Assembly: GCA_022842245.1 (NCBI GenBank)
Contig: JALHPZ010000002.1
Span: 232,085 to 296,084 of the forward strand
Direction of reading: 5' to 3'
Length of the DNA: 64,000 bases
DNA from: Gemmataceae bacterium
GTDB taxonomy: Bacteria; Planctomycetota; Planctomycetia; Gemmatales; Gemmataceae
Of this stretch, positions 7,343 to 15,196 are shown one piece after another. Every line of letters starts with the position of its first letter. The first letter of the stretch is position 1. A program made the translations under genes and the position numbers. Under the pieces are notes generated by a model. It did not search any database, was not told the DNA's origin, and worked only from the letters and a program-made list of their open reading frames with translations.

Positions 7343-8374
7343 TCACGCGGCCAGGACGAGCAGACTCCCGGCCTGAACGTCCAGGGCCGCCCGGTCGCCG
7401 GCGTATTCGACCTGCCCGGCCAGCCGCGTCAGCGCGTCCACCAGGGCGAAGATGGTGAACCGGCCGCCGGCCACCATCTCGACCGCCTGCTTCGCCAGCC
7501 CGCGGCTCAGCCCGTGCTTGGCCAGCGCCTTCATCACCTCCTCGGCGTCGCTGCCGAGTTTCTCCCGCATCGCCTTCTTGATCACCGCCGCGAACCCGTC
7601 CCGCCGCTCGTCCCGCTTGGCGACGAGGGCCTCGACGTGCCGGCGGATGTCGTCCAGGGCGCTGCCGACGCGGGCCGTGTGCTTCCGGGCGAACTCGATC
7701 ACCTCGACCGCGTCCCAGACGATGTGGTTCGCGCACACCTTCTGGAACCAGAACGTCTGGATGCCGACCGACCGCTTGCCGACCTCCGAGTTCCAGACGA
7801 AGAAGCCGGGGGCGAACGCCTCCCCGTCGATCTCCGCCCAGCCGGCCGGATCGATCAGGAAGCAGAACAGGTCCTGCTCCCCGCAGTAGAGTCCCGTCGC
7901 ACCGTTGAACCCGGCCTGGGGCGGCGTGAAGTCGGTCGCGTACTCCGTCAGCATCCCGACCAGGTCGGCGTTGTGCAGCCGCGTGTACGCGGTCCCGTGG
8001 ACCGAGCGGATGCTCTCGCCGCGGATGAGCAATTGGAGCGGCTTGTTGCCACCGGGCAGCGTCTCCCGGAACGCCCGGGAGGCCGTATCCGGGGTGAGTC
8101 GGTTGACCGTCTCCTTGCTGACGCGGGCCAGCCCGCACAGTTGCCCGAAACTCCAGTCGTTCAGCGTGAACGGCCCGTCGGTGCCGGCCCGCAGGCCGAA
8201 CCGTCCGTCGGGGGTGGCCTCGGGAACGAGCATCGACGGCGACACCCAGGCGTCGGCCGACTCGTCTTTCTCCCGCCGGCAGTGGGCGAGCAGGGCGTCG
8301 AGCGACGGGAACCGTTCGTCCGGCGCGCGCCGGAACAGTTCCCCGCTCGCGCGGGTGAGATTTTGCTTCGTCAT
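7343..8374 (-). CDS. DUF932 / phage-plasmid-like protein
   Basis: A 343-residue protein of the DUF932 family, found on plasmids and phages and of unknown role. Visible family features are the N-terminal WVSPSMLVPEATPDGRFGLR, the FSFGQL-like block LNDWSFGQLCGLARVSKETVNRL, SVHGTAYTRLHNADLVGML, and FCFLIDPAGW. The later FVWNSEVGKRSVGIQTFWFQKVCANHIVW is also characteristic. The start at 8374 (MTKQNLTRASGELFRR) is preceded by a weak GAGG ribosome-binding site; longer in-frame starts upstream lack family similarity. It heads a minus-strand block away from the palindrome at 8695-8764. Confidence 0.85.
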   Translation of the reverse strand: MTKQNLTRASGELFRRAPDERFPSLDALLAHCRREKDESADAWVSPSMLVPEATPDGRFGLRAGTDGPFTLNDWSFGQLCGLARVSKETVNRLTPDTASRAFRETLPGGNKPLQLLIRGESIRSVHGTAYTRLHNADLVGMLTEYATDFTPPQAGFNGATGLYCGEQDLFCFLIDPAGWAEIDGEAFAPGFFVWNSEVGKRSVGIQTFWFQKVCANHIVWDAVEVIEFARKHTARVGSALDDIRRHVEALVAKRDERRDGFAAVIKKAMREKLGSDAEEVMKALAKHGLSRGLAKQAVEMVAGGRFTIFALVDALTRLAGQVEYAGDRAALDVQAGSLLVLAA

Positions 8375-8969
8375 GGCGAATCCTCGAAAGGGAACAGGGA
8401 ATAGGGAGTTGAGAAACCAAACCGTGTTGCACCACCGGCCTCTCAACCGCGCGCGAAGCGGGTGGTCGTGAAGTCGGGGAATTCGTCTACCGAACGGGAG
8501 CGGTGGAAATGGGCGAATGGAACAGCCGCTCAAGTAGCACGGTTCTGATGGGACTTTCAAGTCGCCCGCCCGAATCGAGATCGGTGCAGACCGCGACGAA
8601 TCTGTTGAGTGATACGAGGTGCCAAACCCCTCCGACTCCCTCCGGTTCAGGCTGACTTGGGGAAACACGCCCGCCCAGGCAGCCGCACGCGAGGAGCCAT
8701 CGCCATCGGTCGTCATCGGGGCGCGTGGGCTTGTGAACCCCGATGACGACCGACGGCGACGGCTGACGACACTTCACCAAACCCGTGCCAGTTTGATTCG
8801 CCCATCCATCCGTGGTAATGCCGGGTTCGCACGTAACCCACGGTCTTTGTTCCGACCCAGTTTGAAGACGCAGTTCACGCCGACTCCGCGGGCGACACCC
8901 CGCACGCGGAGACCGGTGGTGCAATTCGGTTTTCCGATTCCCAATTCCTTTCCTCATGGAGGCGTCGCC
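8375..8969. other. Non-coding divergent region with large palindrome
   Basis: About 595 bp separating the minus-strand DUF932/DUF6166 genes from the plus-strand DUF1419 block. No credible ORF. It holds a 70-bp imperfect palindrome (separate entry) and a weaker inverted pair CCGTGG/CCACGG at about 8813-8849. Divergent promoters must lie here; a replication or transfer origin is a possibility only. Confidence 0.5.
8695..8764. repeat. 70-bp imperfect palindrome (27-bp arms, 16-bp loop)
   Basis: The left arm 8695-8721 and right arm 8738-8764 are reverse complements at 25 of 27 positions; the inner 16 bp (8706-8721 and 8738-8753) match perfectly and begin TCGGTCGTCATCGGGG. The loop is 16 nt. There is no T-tract, and the site lies between divergent genes, so it is not an ordinary terminator. 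Candidate roles are a recombination site, an origin hairpin or a regulator site. Confidence 0.85.
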
Positions 8970-9314
8970 ATGACCGCGACGACGACCACGCTGGGCGAAC
9001 TCCTCGCCCGACTCAAGCAGGGTGAGGCCGTCCCGCTTCCCGACCATGAAGGGTGGTCCGCGATGATCGCCCGGACGACGCTGTTCGGCCGCGTGTGTGA
9101 GGTGGCCGGCGAGACCTACGACTACTTCCTCGACGTGCTACCGCCGCGGTGGATGGGCGACGGGGGCTACGCCTTCGGCGAAGGGGCCGACCCGCTCCGG
9201 CTGTTCTGGGCGGCCAACACCCCGCACGGCCGGCAGTACTTCTGCCGCCAACTCGACGAAGCCGAGACCCGGCAGTTTTGCCGGCACGCCCGCATCCCAC
9301 TGACCTCGGGCTGA
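8970..9314 (+). CDS. DUF1419-like protein
   Basis: A 114-residue protein resembling DUF1419, a small family of plasmids and genomic islands. The key stretch is EVAGETYDYFLDVLPPRWM, matching the family's E-x-TYDYFL-x-VLPP-x-W core, followed by an AFGEG-LRLFWAAN segment. The start was placed at the ATG at 8970 with GGAGG ten bases upstream; the open frame extends further 5' but without similarity. It is followed at 14 bp by an unknown 123-aa gene, beginning a five-gene plus-strand block. Confidence 0.75.
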   Translation: MTATTTTLGELLARLKQGEAVPLPDHEGWSAMIARTTLFGRVCEVAGETYDYFLDVLPPRWMGDGGYAFGEGADPLRLFWAANTPHGRQYFCRQLDEAETRQFCRHARIPLTSG

Positions 9315-9328
9315 CGGAGGACACGCCG

Positions 9329-9700
9329 ATGTTTCACGACGACCGGACCTGGTGCGTCCGCCCTGCCGGTACGCCCGAAGACGTGGCCTTGCAAGTGACC
9401 CGGCAGACGTGGCCGGCCTGCATGGCCTTCGCAATCGGTGGCTACCTGTTCCTGAACGACTCATTGCCCGAAGACGGGTCCACCGATTACGCGGTGGTGA
9501 AGCGGCCGACGAAACGGGGCGGTGCGTATGTGCAGGTCGCCTCGCTCACGCTGGGCTTCTTCGGCTACGAGAACGCACTCGACCGGATTCGGCGAGTGCT
9601 GGCGGGGGACTACGACGCCCTCGCTTCTGCTAACGCGGTGGAACCGCGACTCGAAACGGCACACGAGCACATCGCTCGGCGTTGCCCGTTCTGTTCCTGA
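9329..9700 (+). CDS. Hypothetical protein (123 aa)
   Basis: A 123-residue soluble protein with no recognised family. It starts MFHDDRTWCVRPAGTPEDVA after a GGAGG ribosome-binding site and ends with a CPFC pair. The middle (GYLFLNDSLPEDGSTDYAVVKRP, split by charged turns) suggests a small alpha/beta fold. It lies 14 bp after the DUF1419 gene and 32 bp before the next gene, so it belongs to the same plasmid-accessory transcript. Function unknown. Confidence 0.65.
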   Translation: MFHDDRTWCVRPAGTPEDVALQVTRQTWPACMAFAIGGYLFLNDSLPEDGSTDYAVVKRPTKRGGAYVQVASLTLGFFGYENALDRIRRVLAGDYDALASANAVEPRLETAHEHIARRCPFCS

Positions 9701-9732
9701 CCCCGTTCCATTCCTTACCGAGGATTCGTTCG

Positions 9733-10011
9733 ATGACGACCACCAAGCAAGACCCCGCCAAGAAGGGGCAAACGGACAAGGCGAAGCCGGTCCACGAGAT
9801 CCGCCTCGGCCGCATCCGCGCCGCCGTCTGGCTCAACGAGACGGACAACGGCCCCCGCTACAACGTGCAGATCAGCCGGCTCTACAAGGATAATGCCGAA
9901 AAGTGGAAGGACTCGTCCAGCTTCGGCCGCGAGGACCTGCCGCTGGTCGGCAAAGTCGCCGACCTGGCGATGGTCTGGATCTACGAGAACCCGGCCGCGG
10001 CCGAGAAGTAA
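9733..10011 (+). CDS. Hypothetical plasmid-type protein (92 aa)
   Basis: A 92-residue basic protein. After a Lys-rich N-terminus comes VHEIRLGRIRAAVWLNET, then RYNVQISRLYKD and SSSFGREDLPLVGKVADLAMVWIYE. This strand-strand-helix pattern recurs, as I recall it, in small uncharacterised proteins of planctomycete and proteobacterial plasmids; it has the look of a single-strand nucleic-acid-binding beta fold, which is inference only. The first ATG that fits the spacing is 9733; an in-frame start 51 bp upstream would overlap the previous gene's end. Confidence 0.65.
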   Translation: MTTTKQDPAKKGQTDKAKPVHEIRLGRIRAAVWLNETDNGPRYNVQISRLYKDNAEKWKDSSSFGREDLPLVGKVADLAMVWIYENPAAAEK

Positions 10012-10026
10012 CCCCGGAGGAACCCC

Positions 10027-10308
10027 ATGACCCCTTCGGGTTCTGTGAAAATACTCCTCGGCCGGATCGTGGCGACGCCCGCGGCGCTCGGCACGGTGTC
10101 GCAACCCGACATCGTCGCCGCGCTCCGCCGGCACGCTTCGGGCGACTGGGGCGACGTGGACCCGGACGACCGGGCCGCAAACGACGACGCCTTGCGGTCC
10201 GGGGAGCGGTTGCTGTCGGTCTACCGCTCGGCCACCGGGACCACCTTCTGGGTGCTCACCGAGGCCGACCGGTCCGTCACGACCGTGCTCTTGCCGGACG
10301 ACTACTGA
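10027..10308 (+). CDS. Small plasmid-related protein (ATPGAL...LLPDDY family)
   Basis: A 93-residue protein with a widespread plasmid/ICE domain: VATPAALGTV, RRHASGDWGDVDPDD, LLSVYRSATGTTFWVLTEADRS and a terminal LLPDDY. The C-terminal part of the protein at 62539-63132 is a clear paralogue, so this backbone carries the domain twice. GGAGGAAC precedes the ATG. The family is uncharacterised. Confidence 0.75.
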   Translation: MTPSGSVKILLGRIVATPAALGTVSQPDIVAALRRHASGDWGDVDPDDRAANDDALRSGERLLSVYRSATGTTFWVLTEADRSVTTVLLPDDY

Positions 10309-10323
10309 CACCGGTTTTCCTTC

Positions 10324-10346
10324 AGGCCCGCCGCACCACCGGGCCT
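10324..10346 (+). terminator. GC hairpin after the small plasmid-related gene
   Basis: AGGCCC (10324-10329) can pair with GGGCCT (10341-10346). There is no following U-tract, so it may be an mRNA-processing or weak termination hairpin. A similar GGCCC/GGGCC hairpin follows the paralogous gene at 63140-63169. Confidence 0.35.
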
Positions 10347-10367
10347 CTCCAATTGGAGAGACCAATC

Positions 10368-10487
10368 ATGATGTTCGTTTGCTACAGCCTGACCCTCGGG
10401 ATTCTGGGCTTCGCCTACCACGCGCCCGATCTGGCCCTGCTGATCGTTCTGCTGATCTTCGCCCGGTGGGTTCTCCGCTCGTCCTGA
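10368..10487 (+). CDS. Tiny one-helix membrane protein (39 aa)
   Basis: A 39-residue ORF that is almost entirely hydrophobic (MMFVCYSLTLGILGF, then LALLIVLLIFARWVLRSS), predicting one or two membrane segments with a positively charged C-terminus facing the cytosol. TTGGAGAG six to ten bases upstream is a convincing ribosome-binding site, and it ends the accessory block. Similar orphan mini-membrane proteins follow many plasmid genes. Function unknown. Confidence 0.5.
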   Translation: MMFVCYSLTLGILGFAYHAPDLALLIVLLIFARWVLRSS

Positions 10488-10551
10488 TGTTCGGGCTGTC
10501 GATGACGCTCCAGCCACGCACGACCTGTGGCGGAGTTGACGGAAGCTACTA

Positions 10552-10573
10552 TATTCAATAACCTTGTTGAATA
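10552..10573 (+). promoter_or_regulatory. ArsR-type operator overlapping the translation start region
   Basis: TATTCAA (10552-10558) and TTGAATA (10567-10573) form a perfect 7-bp inverted repeat with 8 bp between, resembling ArsR/SmtB operators. It ends 3 bp before the ATG of the ArsR-rhodanese gene. TTGACG at 10536-10541 could be a -35. No Shine-Dalgarno fits between, so the transcript may be leaderless. Confidence 0.65.
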
Positions 10574-10576
10574 CAA

Positions 10577-11266
10577 ATGAAACCTTCGACAAAACGCGAG
10601 TTCAAGGCCCGGCTGTTCGGCGAATTCGCCCGGATCGGGAAAGTGTTCGCAAGCCCGCACCGGCTGCAACTCATCGAGGTACTCGCCCAGGGCGAGCGGA
10701 CCGTCGAGCAACTGGCCGAAGACGTCGGCTCACCCGTCGCCAACGTCTCCCAGCACTTGCAGGTCCTGCGGACCGCCCGCCTCGTCGCGGTGCGTCGCGA
10801 CGGGCTCTACGCCCATTATTCGCTCGCCGACCCGCGGGTCTTCCGCGTCTGGCAGGCGATGCGCGACCTGGGTGAGGCTCGCCTCGCCGAGATCGATGCC
10901 GTCGTGACCGAGTACCTCGGGAACCGGAGCGACATGGATGCGGTGAACGCGGCCGAACTTCGCCGACGACTCAAGAGTGGGGACGTGACCGTTCTCGACG
11001 TCCGCCCCCGGCGTGAGTACGAGGCCGGGCACATCCGCGGTGCCCGGAACGTCCCCTTCGACGAACTGGCGGAGCGGCTCCGGGATCTCCCCCCCGAGGT
11101 GGAGATCGTGGCCTACTGCCGGGGGCCGTATTGCGTGTTCGCGGACGAGGCGGTCGCCGCACTACGGGCCAAGGGCTACCGCGCTCGGCGATTAACCGAG
11201 GGGTACCCGGACTGGCGGTCCCGCGGCTTCCCGGTCGAGATCGGAACTGCCGCAGACTTCAAGTAG
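10577..11266 (+). CDS. ArsR-family regulator fused to a rhodanese domain
   Basis: A 229-residue fusion. Residues about 15-105 form an ArsR winged helix (HRLQLIEVLAQGERTVEQLA, then SPVANVSQHLQVLRTARLV). Residues about 120-220 form a rhodanese domain with VLDVRPRREYEAGHIRGARNVPF and the active-site loop CRGPYC. Such fusions are known regulators in which the rhodanese Cys may sense sulfur species or redox state. No ArsR metal-binding Cys pair is evident in the HTH part, so sensing probably lies in the rhodanese loop. It precedes cupin, methyltransferase and AhpD-like genes, which it may control. Confidence 0.9.
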   Translation: MKPSTKREFKARLFGEFARIGKVFASPHRLQLIEVLAQGERTVEQLAEDVGSPVANVSQHLQVLRTARLVAVRRDGLYAHYSLADPRVFRVWQAMRDLGEARLAEIDAVVTEYLGNRSDMDAVNAAELRRRLKSGDVTVLDVRPRREYEAGHIRGARNVPFDELAERLRDLPPEVEIVAYCRGPYCVFADEAVAALRAKGYRARRLTEGYPDWRSRGFPVEIGTAADFK

Positions 11267-11302
11267 CGAGTCCGGAAGAAGAATTACCCGAGGAGACGAA
11301 GT

Positions 11303-11797
11303 ATGCGTTCGACGATCCTGGCAGTTGGTGCCGCCCTGACTGTGGCCGTCTGGTTCGCTTCGGGCGTGCCCGCCCACGACGAAAAGAAGGAGGCGATGGA
11401 AGCGGCGATCCACCGTCCCGCCGGGCTGACTTGGAAAGACGGCCCGCCGTCGCTGCCGCCCGGCGCGAAGTTCGCCGTCCTCGAAGGCGATCCGACCAAA
11501 CCGGGGCCGTTCGTATTCCGGGTCAAGGTTCCGGACGGCTACCGGATTCCACCGCACACGCACCCGAAGCCGGAGCGTGTGACCGTCATTGCCGGGACGT
11601 TCAACATCGGCATGGGCGACACGTTCGACGCGACGAAGGGCCAGGAAATGCCGGTCGGAACCTACGGGACGTGGCCGGCGGGGATGAAGCACTTCGTCTG
11701 GGCGAAGGGCGAGACGGTGGTCCAATTTCACGGCGACGGCCCCTGGACGATCACCTACGTGAATGCGGCCGACGACCCGAGAACTCAAAAGAAGTGA
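11303..11797 (+). CDS. Exported cupin-domain protein
   Basis: A 164-residue protein with a signal peptide (MRSTILAVGAALTVAVWFA, cleavage near VPAHD) and one cupin barrel. The metal-binding motif is visible as RIPPHTHPKPERVTVIAG with a later His in GMKHFVWAKGETVVQFHG. It probably binds one divalent metal in the periplasm; the substrate is unknown. AGGAG lies 10-14 bases upstream of the ATG. It follows the ArsR-rhodanese gene by 36 bp. Confidence 0.85.
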   Translation: MRSTILAVGAALTVAVWFASGVPAHDEKKEAMEAAIHRPAGLTWKDGPPSLPPGAKFAVLEGDPTKPGPFVFRVKVPDGYRIPPHTHPKPERVTVIAGTFNIGMGDTFDATKGQEMPVGTYGTWPAGMKHFVWAKGETVVQFHGDGPWTITYVNAADDPRTQKK

Positions 11798-11835
11798 CAA
11801 CCGGCGAATACCCTCGAATGCGGAGAGCGACGGAA

Positions 11836-12432
11836 ATGAACGATCGGCGTTCGGTCGGGATGAAGGCCCGCGAGAGCGGGATGCCGGAGGCATCCTATTG
11901 GGAGACGTTTTTCAACCCCTCGTGCATCCTTGAGCGGCTCGGCTGCTCGGGTCCGTGCGGGGACGTGGTGGAGTTCGGTTGCGGGTACGGGACTTTCACG
12001 AACGCGGCCGCACAACTGATCGCCGGGCGGGTGTATGCCATGGACATCGAGCCGGCGATGGTCGTGGCGACGACCCGCAAAGCCAGCGAAGCCGGTCTCG
12101 CCAACATCTTCGCCGAGGAGCGGGACTTCGTCGCCAGCGGTTGCGGCCGACCGGACGGCAGCGTCGGCTATGCCCTGTTGTTCAACATCCTGCACATCGA
12201 GAATCCGGTAGGGCTCCTCCGGGAGGCCCGACGAGTTCTTGCCCCGGGCGGTACGGTCGGCATCATCCATTGGCGAACCGATATCCCGACCCCACGCGGC
12301 CCCTCGCCCGACATCCGACCGACTTCGGAACAATGCCGCTCGTGGGGCGAGGCCGCCGGTCTTGAGTTCGTGAGGTACGAGCCACTCTGTTGCTGCTCAT
12401 GGCACTGGGGCTTGGTCATGAAGCGGCCGTAA
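11836..12432 (+). CDS. Class I SAM-dependent methyltransferase
   Basis: A 198-residue methyltransferase: motif I VVEFGCGYGTF, motif II acidic residue in VYAMDIEPAM, motif IV YALLFNILHIENP and post-motif LAPGGTVGIIHW. The C-terminus has a CCCSWHWG cluster, unusual in this family and possibly metal-related. It does not show the ArsM cysteine layout clearly enough to call arsenite methylation. An ATG at 11818 in frame is an alternative start; 11836 was chosen because CGGAGAG precedes it. Confidence 0.82.
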   Translation: MNDRRSVGMKARESGMPEASYWETFFNPSCILERLGCSGPCGDVVEFGCGYGTFTNAAAQLIAGRVYAMDIEPAMVVATTRKASEAGLANIFAEERDFVASGCGRPDGSVGYALLFNILHIENPVGLLREARRVLAPGGTVGIIHWRTDIPTPRGPSPDIRPTSEQCRSWGEAAGLEFVRYEPLCCCSWHWGLVMKRP

Positions 12433-12471
12433 TTCTCCGAAGTTATCGTTCGACCGACACGAGGTTTTGCC

Positions 12472-12987
12472 ATGCCCCACCTGCACCCGCTCGGAAACGA
12501 CGAAGCAAGCCCCGAGGCACAAGCGACTCTGGAAAACCTGCACGCGAAACTCGGCCAAGTGCCGAACATGTACCGCACCTTAGCCCACGCGCCGAAGGTG
12601 CTCTCCGCTGCCGTGGCGATGGCACAGGCCATCCGGAACGAACTCCCACCGAAACTCCGCGAACTCGCGTATCTGAAAGTGACCGACCTCACCGACTGCC
12701 ACGTCTGTCGGCACTACCACGAGGCCCTCGGTCGGAAGGCCGGATTGACCGACGAACAGATACGTGACCTCGCCCACTTCGAGGACAGTGCGGCGTACTC
12801 CGAAGCGGAGAAAGACGTTCTCCGCTTCACATCGCAATGGTCGGCCGCGGGCCGGGTAGACGACGGCTTGCTCGAACGGCTCAAGCTCTCTTTGTCCCCG
12901 GAGCATTTGGTGGTTCTCGCCGCCACGGTCGCCCAGGCGAATTTCACCAGCCGCTTCAACAACGTCTTCGGGGTTGAATTGCCCTGA
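12472..12987 (+). CDS. Carboxymuconolactone decarboxylase / AhpD-like protein
   Basis: A 171-residue all-helical protein of the CMD/AhpD superfamily (peroxidase-related subgroup). The redox motif CHVCRHYH has C76, C79 and H83, preceded by ELAYLKVTDLTD. The C-terminal LVVLAATVAQANFTSRFNNVFGVELP is typical. It probably reduces peroxides or a thiol partner in the cytosol. It is the last gene of the ArsR-rhodanese group, 39 bp after the methyltransferase. Confidence 0.9.
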   Translation: MPHLHPLGNDEASPEAQATLENLHAKLGQVPNMYRTLAHAPKVLSAAVAMAQAIRNELPPKLRELAYLKVTDLTDCHVCRHYHEALGRKAGLTDEQIRDLAHFEDSAAYSEAEKDVLRFTSQWSAAGRVDDGLLERLKLSLSPEHLVVLAATVAQANFTSRFNNVFGVELP

Positions 12988-13051
12988 CGACGGAGAAAAA
13001 GGACACCTGAATCGGGCACTTCTAAACACACGTGAGTTGTAACCCGAACGG

Positions 13052-13222
13052 GTGCGGGATGACGACCACCGGCGGGACGAACTCGGTAAGCTGATCGACC
13101 GGGATCTGACCAACCGGCAGATTTTTGATGAGCTTCTGAAAGAAGCGGGTCCGCTGGTTCTCCGACCGCACTTGATGCCGCAACGGAAGTCCAAAAGTCG
13201 CATGGTTGACGCCGCATCATAA
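13052..13222 (+). pseudogene. Possible small ORF or 3' remnant of a gene
   Basis: From a GTG at 13052 to TAA at 13222 the frame reads as a 56-residue charged, helical segment (RRDELGKLIDRDLTNRQIF, then PQRKSKSRMVDAAS). It is not recognised, has no clear ribosome-binding site and looks like the end of a larger protein cut off by rearrangement next to the recombinase gene. Low certainty. Confidence 0.25.
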
Positions 13223-13230
13223 AGGACGTT

Positions 13231-14223
13231 ATGGTGCAGCGAATGGGCGAGAGAGACGGGCCAAATCAGCCGGCCGACGCCGGGGTTGTCGAGTGGTATC
13301 CGGCCGCGAATGTGCCGGCCATCATCGACCGGGCCGGAGGCCAAGCGCGGAAGCGGTTCCTGGAGTTCTTCACGGCGACCATCCGGAACGAGAACACGCG
13401 GATGGCCTACGCCCGCGCGGTCGGCTCCTTCTTCGCGTGGTGCCAGAGTTACCGGCTCGAACTGCTCGACATCGAGCCGATCCACGTCGCTGCCTACATC
13501 GAAAGGCATCCGGGTGCGCCGCCGACCGTCAAGCAGCACCTCGCGGCGGTCCGAATGCTGTTCGACTGGCTGGTGACGGGTCAGATGCTGGCCATGAACC
13601 CGGCGGCCTCCGTCCGCGGCCCCAAGCACGTCGTCAAGCGCGGGAAGACACCGGTTCTCGATGCCGATCAGGCCCGGCAACTGCTCGACTCCATCGACAC
13701 GGCGAAGCTCTCCGGTCTGCGGGACCGGGCGCTCGTTGCCGTCATGGTGTTCAGCTTCGCCCGGGTGAGCGCCGCCGTTTCCCTGAAGGCCGAGGACTAC
13801 TACCAGGACGGCAAGCGGTGGTGGTTCCGGTTCCGCGAGAAGGGCGGGAAGCAGCACCAAGTGCCGGCCCACCACACAGCCGAGGCGTACCTGGACGCGT
13901 ACCTGTTCGCAGCTCGGATCGGCGAGGACAAGAAAGCTCCACTCTTCCGCTCCGTAACACGACACGGACTGCTCTCCGACCGGCAAATGACCCGGAACGA
14001 CGCCTTCCGCATGGTGAAGCGCCGGGCGGCGGCAGCCGGATTGCCGCTCACGACCTGCAATCACACGTTCCGGGCCACTGGCATCACCGCCTATTTGGCG
14101 AATGGCGGGACGATTGAGAAGGCTCAGGCGATTGCCGCCCACGAGTCGCCGCGGACGACCAAACTCTACGACCGCACCAGCGACGAGATCACCCTCGACG
14201 AGATCGAACGGATTCTAATCTGA
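13231..14223 (+). CDS. Tyrosine recombinase (XerC/D-like)
   Basis: A 330-residue recombinase. The SAM-like core-binding domain (about 35-130) includes NENTRMAYARAVGSFFAWC. In the catalytic domain the conserved residues appear as R in FSFARVSAAVSL, Lys in FREKGGKQH, H-x-x-R in NHTFRATGITAYL, then H and the nucleophile Tyr in AAHESPRTTKLYDRTSDE. The FRATGITAYL-GG-I-AQ-IAAH pattern is typical of integron/plasmid-type XerC-like proteins. It may serve multimer resolution or mobility. It is unrelated to the integrase at 2491 except by superfamily. Confidence 0.92.
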   Translation: MVQRMGERDGPNQPADAGVVEWYPAANVPAIIDRAGGQARKRFLEFFTATIRNENTRMAYARAVGSFFAWCQSYRLELLDIEPIHVAAYIERHPGAPPTVKQHLAAVRMLFDWLVTGQMLAMNPAASVRGPKHVVKRGKTPVLDADQARQLLDSIDTAKLSGLRDRALVAVMVFSFARVSAAVSLKAEDYYQDGKRWWFRFREKGGKQHQVPAHHTAEAYLDAYLFAARIGEDKKAPLFRSVTRHGLLSDRQMTRNDAFRMVKRRAAAAGLPLTTCNHTFRATGITAYLANGGTIEKAQAIAAHESPRTTKLYDRTSDEITLDEIERILI

Positions 14224-14458
14224 CGCCCCATCTCCCTCATCAAAGACTTTAGACCGCACGGACTCGCCCGTCGGCGGAATAACCTCACCGTCGGTCGTGG
14301 CCGCCGCACGACATTCTGGGGCTGTCAGGATCGACGCTCGCGCATGAGACAGGTTTTTCCGCCGCCGCTCCCGCCGTGGGACCACCCAGGGCGGGGGCGG
14401 CGGCCGTCCGCGGGAACGCATCCCGAGGCCCGCCCCCTACCGAACCGGAGGGGTAGCG

Positions 14459-15055
14459 ATGGACAGTGTGGACCTACTGATCTGTGGACTCCAGGCCCGC
14501 CGACCCGAGGAGCGGCGGCGGGCGGTCGTCAAGCTCGGGGCAGTCGCGGCCGACGAGCCGAAGGCGGTTCACGCCTTGCTCAACGCCCTGGCCGACTCGG
14601 ACGGGGAGGTGCGTCACCACGCCGGGGAAGGACTCCGCTCGGCCGGGCCGGCCGCCGGCAAGGTGATGCCGATACTGATCAAGGCGTTCGGCACGGGCGA
14701 GCGGCACGTTCGGATCGTGGCCGCCCACGCCTTCAAGAAGATCGGCCCGGCGGCAGCGAAGGCCGTGCCCGCACTGGTGGAGGGGCTGGCCGACCCGGAC
14801 GCCGAGATCCGTCGGGTGGCCGCCGCGGCGCTGGCCGGCGTCGGCCCGGCGGCACACAAGGCCGTCCCCGCCCTCACCCGGCTGGTGTCCGACGCCGACA
14901 TCGATGTCCGCTGGACGGCGTGTCACGCGCTCGGGGCCATCGGGCCGAAGGCGGCGAAAGCGGTGTCCGCCTTGACGAAGGCGGCGGACGACGACCACCC
15001 GGATGTCCGCGAGGTCGCCCGACTCGCCATTCGGCAGGTGCAACCGAAGGGGTGA
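14459..15055 (+). CDS. HEAT-repeat protein
   Basis: A 198-residue protein built of about five HEAT repeats of roughly 35-37 residues, each with the pattern A-V-P-A-L, acidic turn (DSDGEVR, DPDAEIR, DADIDVR) and A-x-x-A-L-x-x-IGP. No catalytic residues. HEAT-repeat proteins act as protein-binding scaffolds; planctomycetes have many. Ribosome-binding site GGAGGGG precedes the ATG. It converges on the tolC-like gene at 15197. Confidence 0.88.
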   Translation: MDSVDLLICGLQARRPEERRRAVVKLGAVAADEPKAVHALLNALADSDGEVRHHAGEGLRSAGPAAGKVMPILIKAFGTGERHVRIVAAHAFKKIGPAAAKAVPALVEGLADPDAEIRRVAAAALAGVGPAAHKAVPALTRLVSDADIDVRWTACHALGAIGPKAAKAVSALTKAADDDHPDVREVARLAIRQVQPKG

Positions 15056-15196
15056 TTGCAGTTCAGGGTTTTCCTCCGCGCGAGCGAAGACCCGTAATGC
15101 ATCGTTCGGAGCCTCGCGGCATCGTTACCGACGCTCGGTCGCCTTCAGTTCCGCCCTGGGTATGTGAACCAGACGGTATGCAGTTCTAATTTGATC

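Noticed and set aside
11836..12432. Arsenite methyltransferase (ArsM) after an ArsR gene
   Set aside because: The Cys residues do not follow the ArsM pattern and no other arsenic genes (arsB, arsC, acr3) are present.
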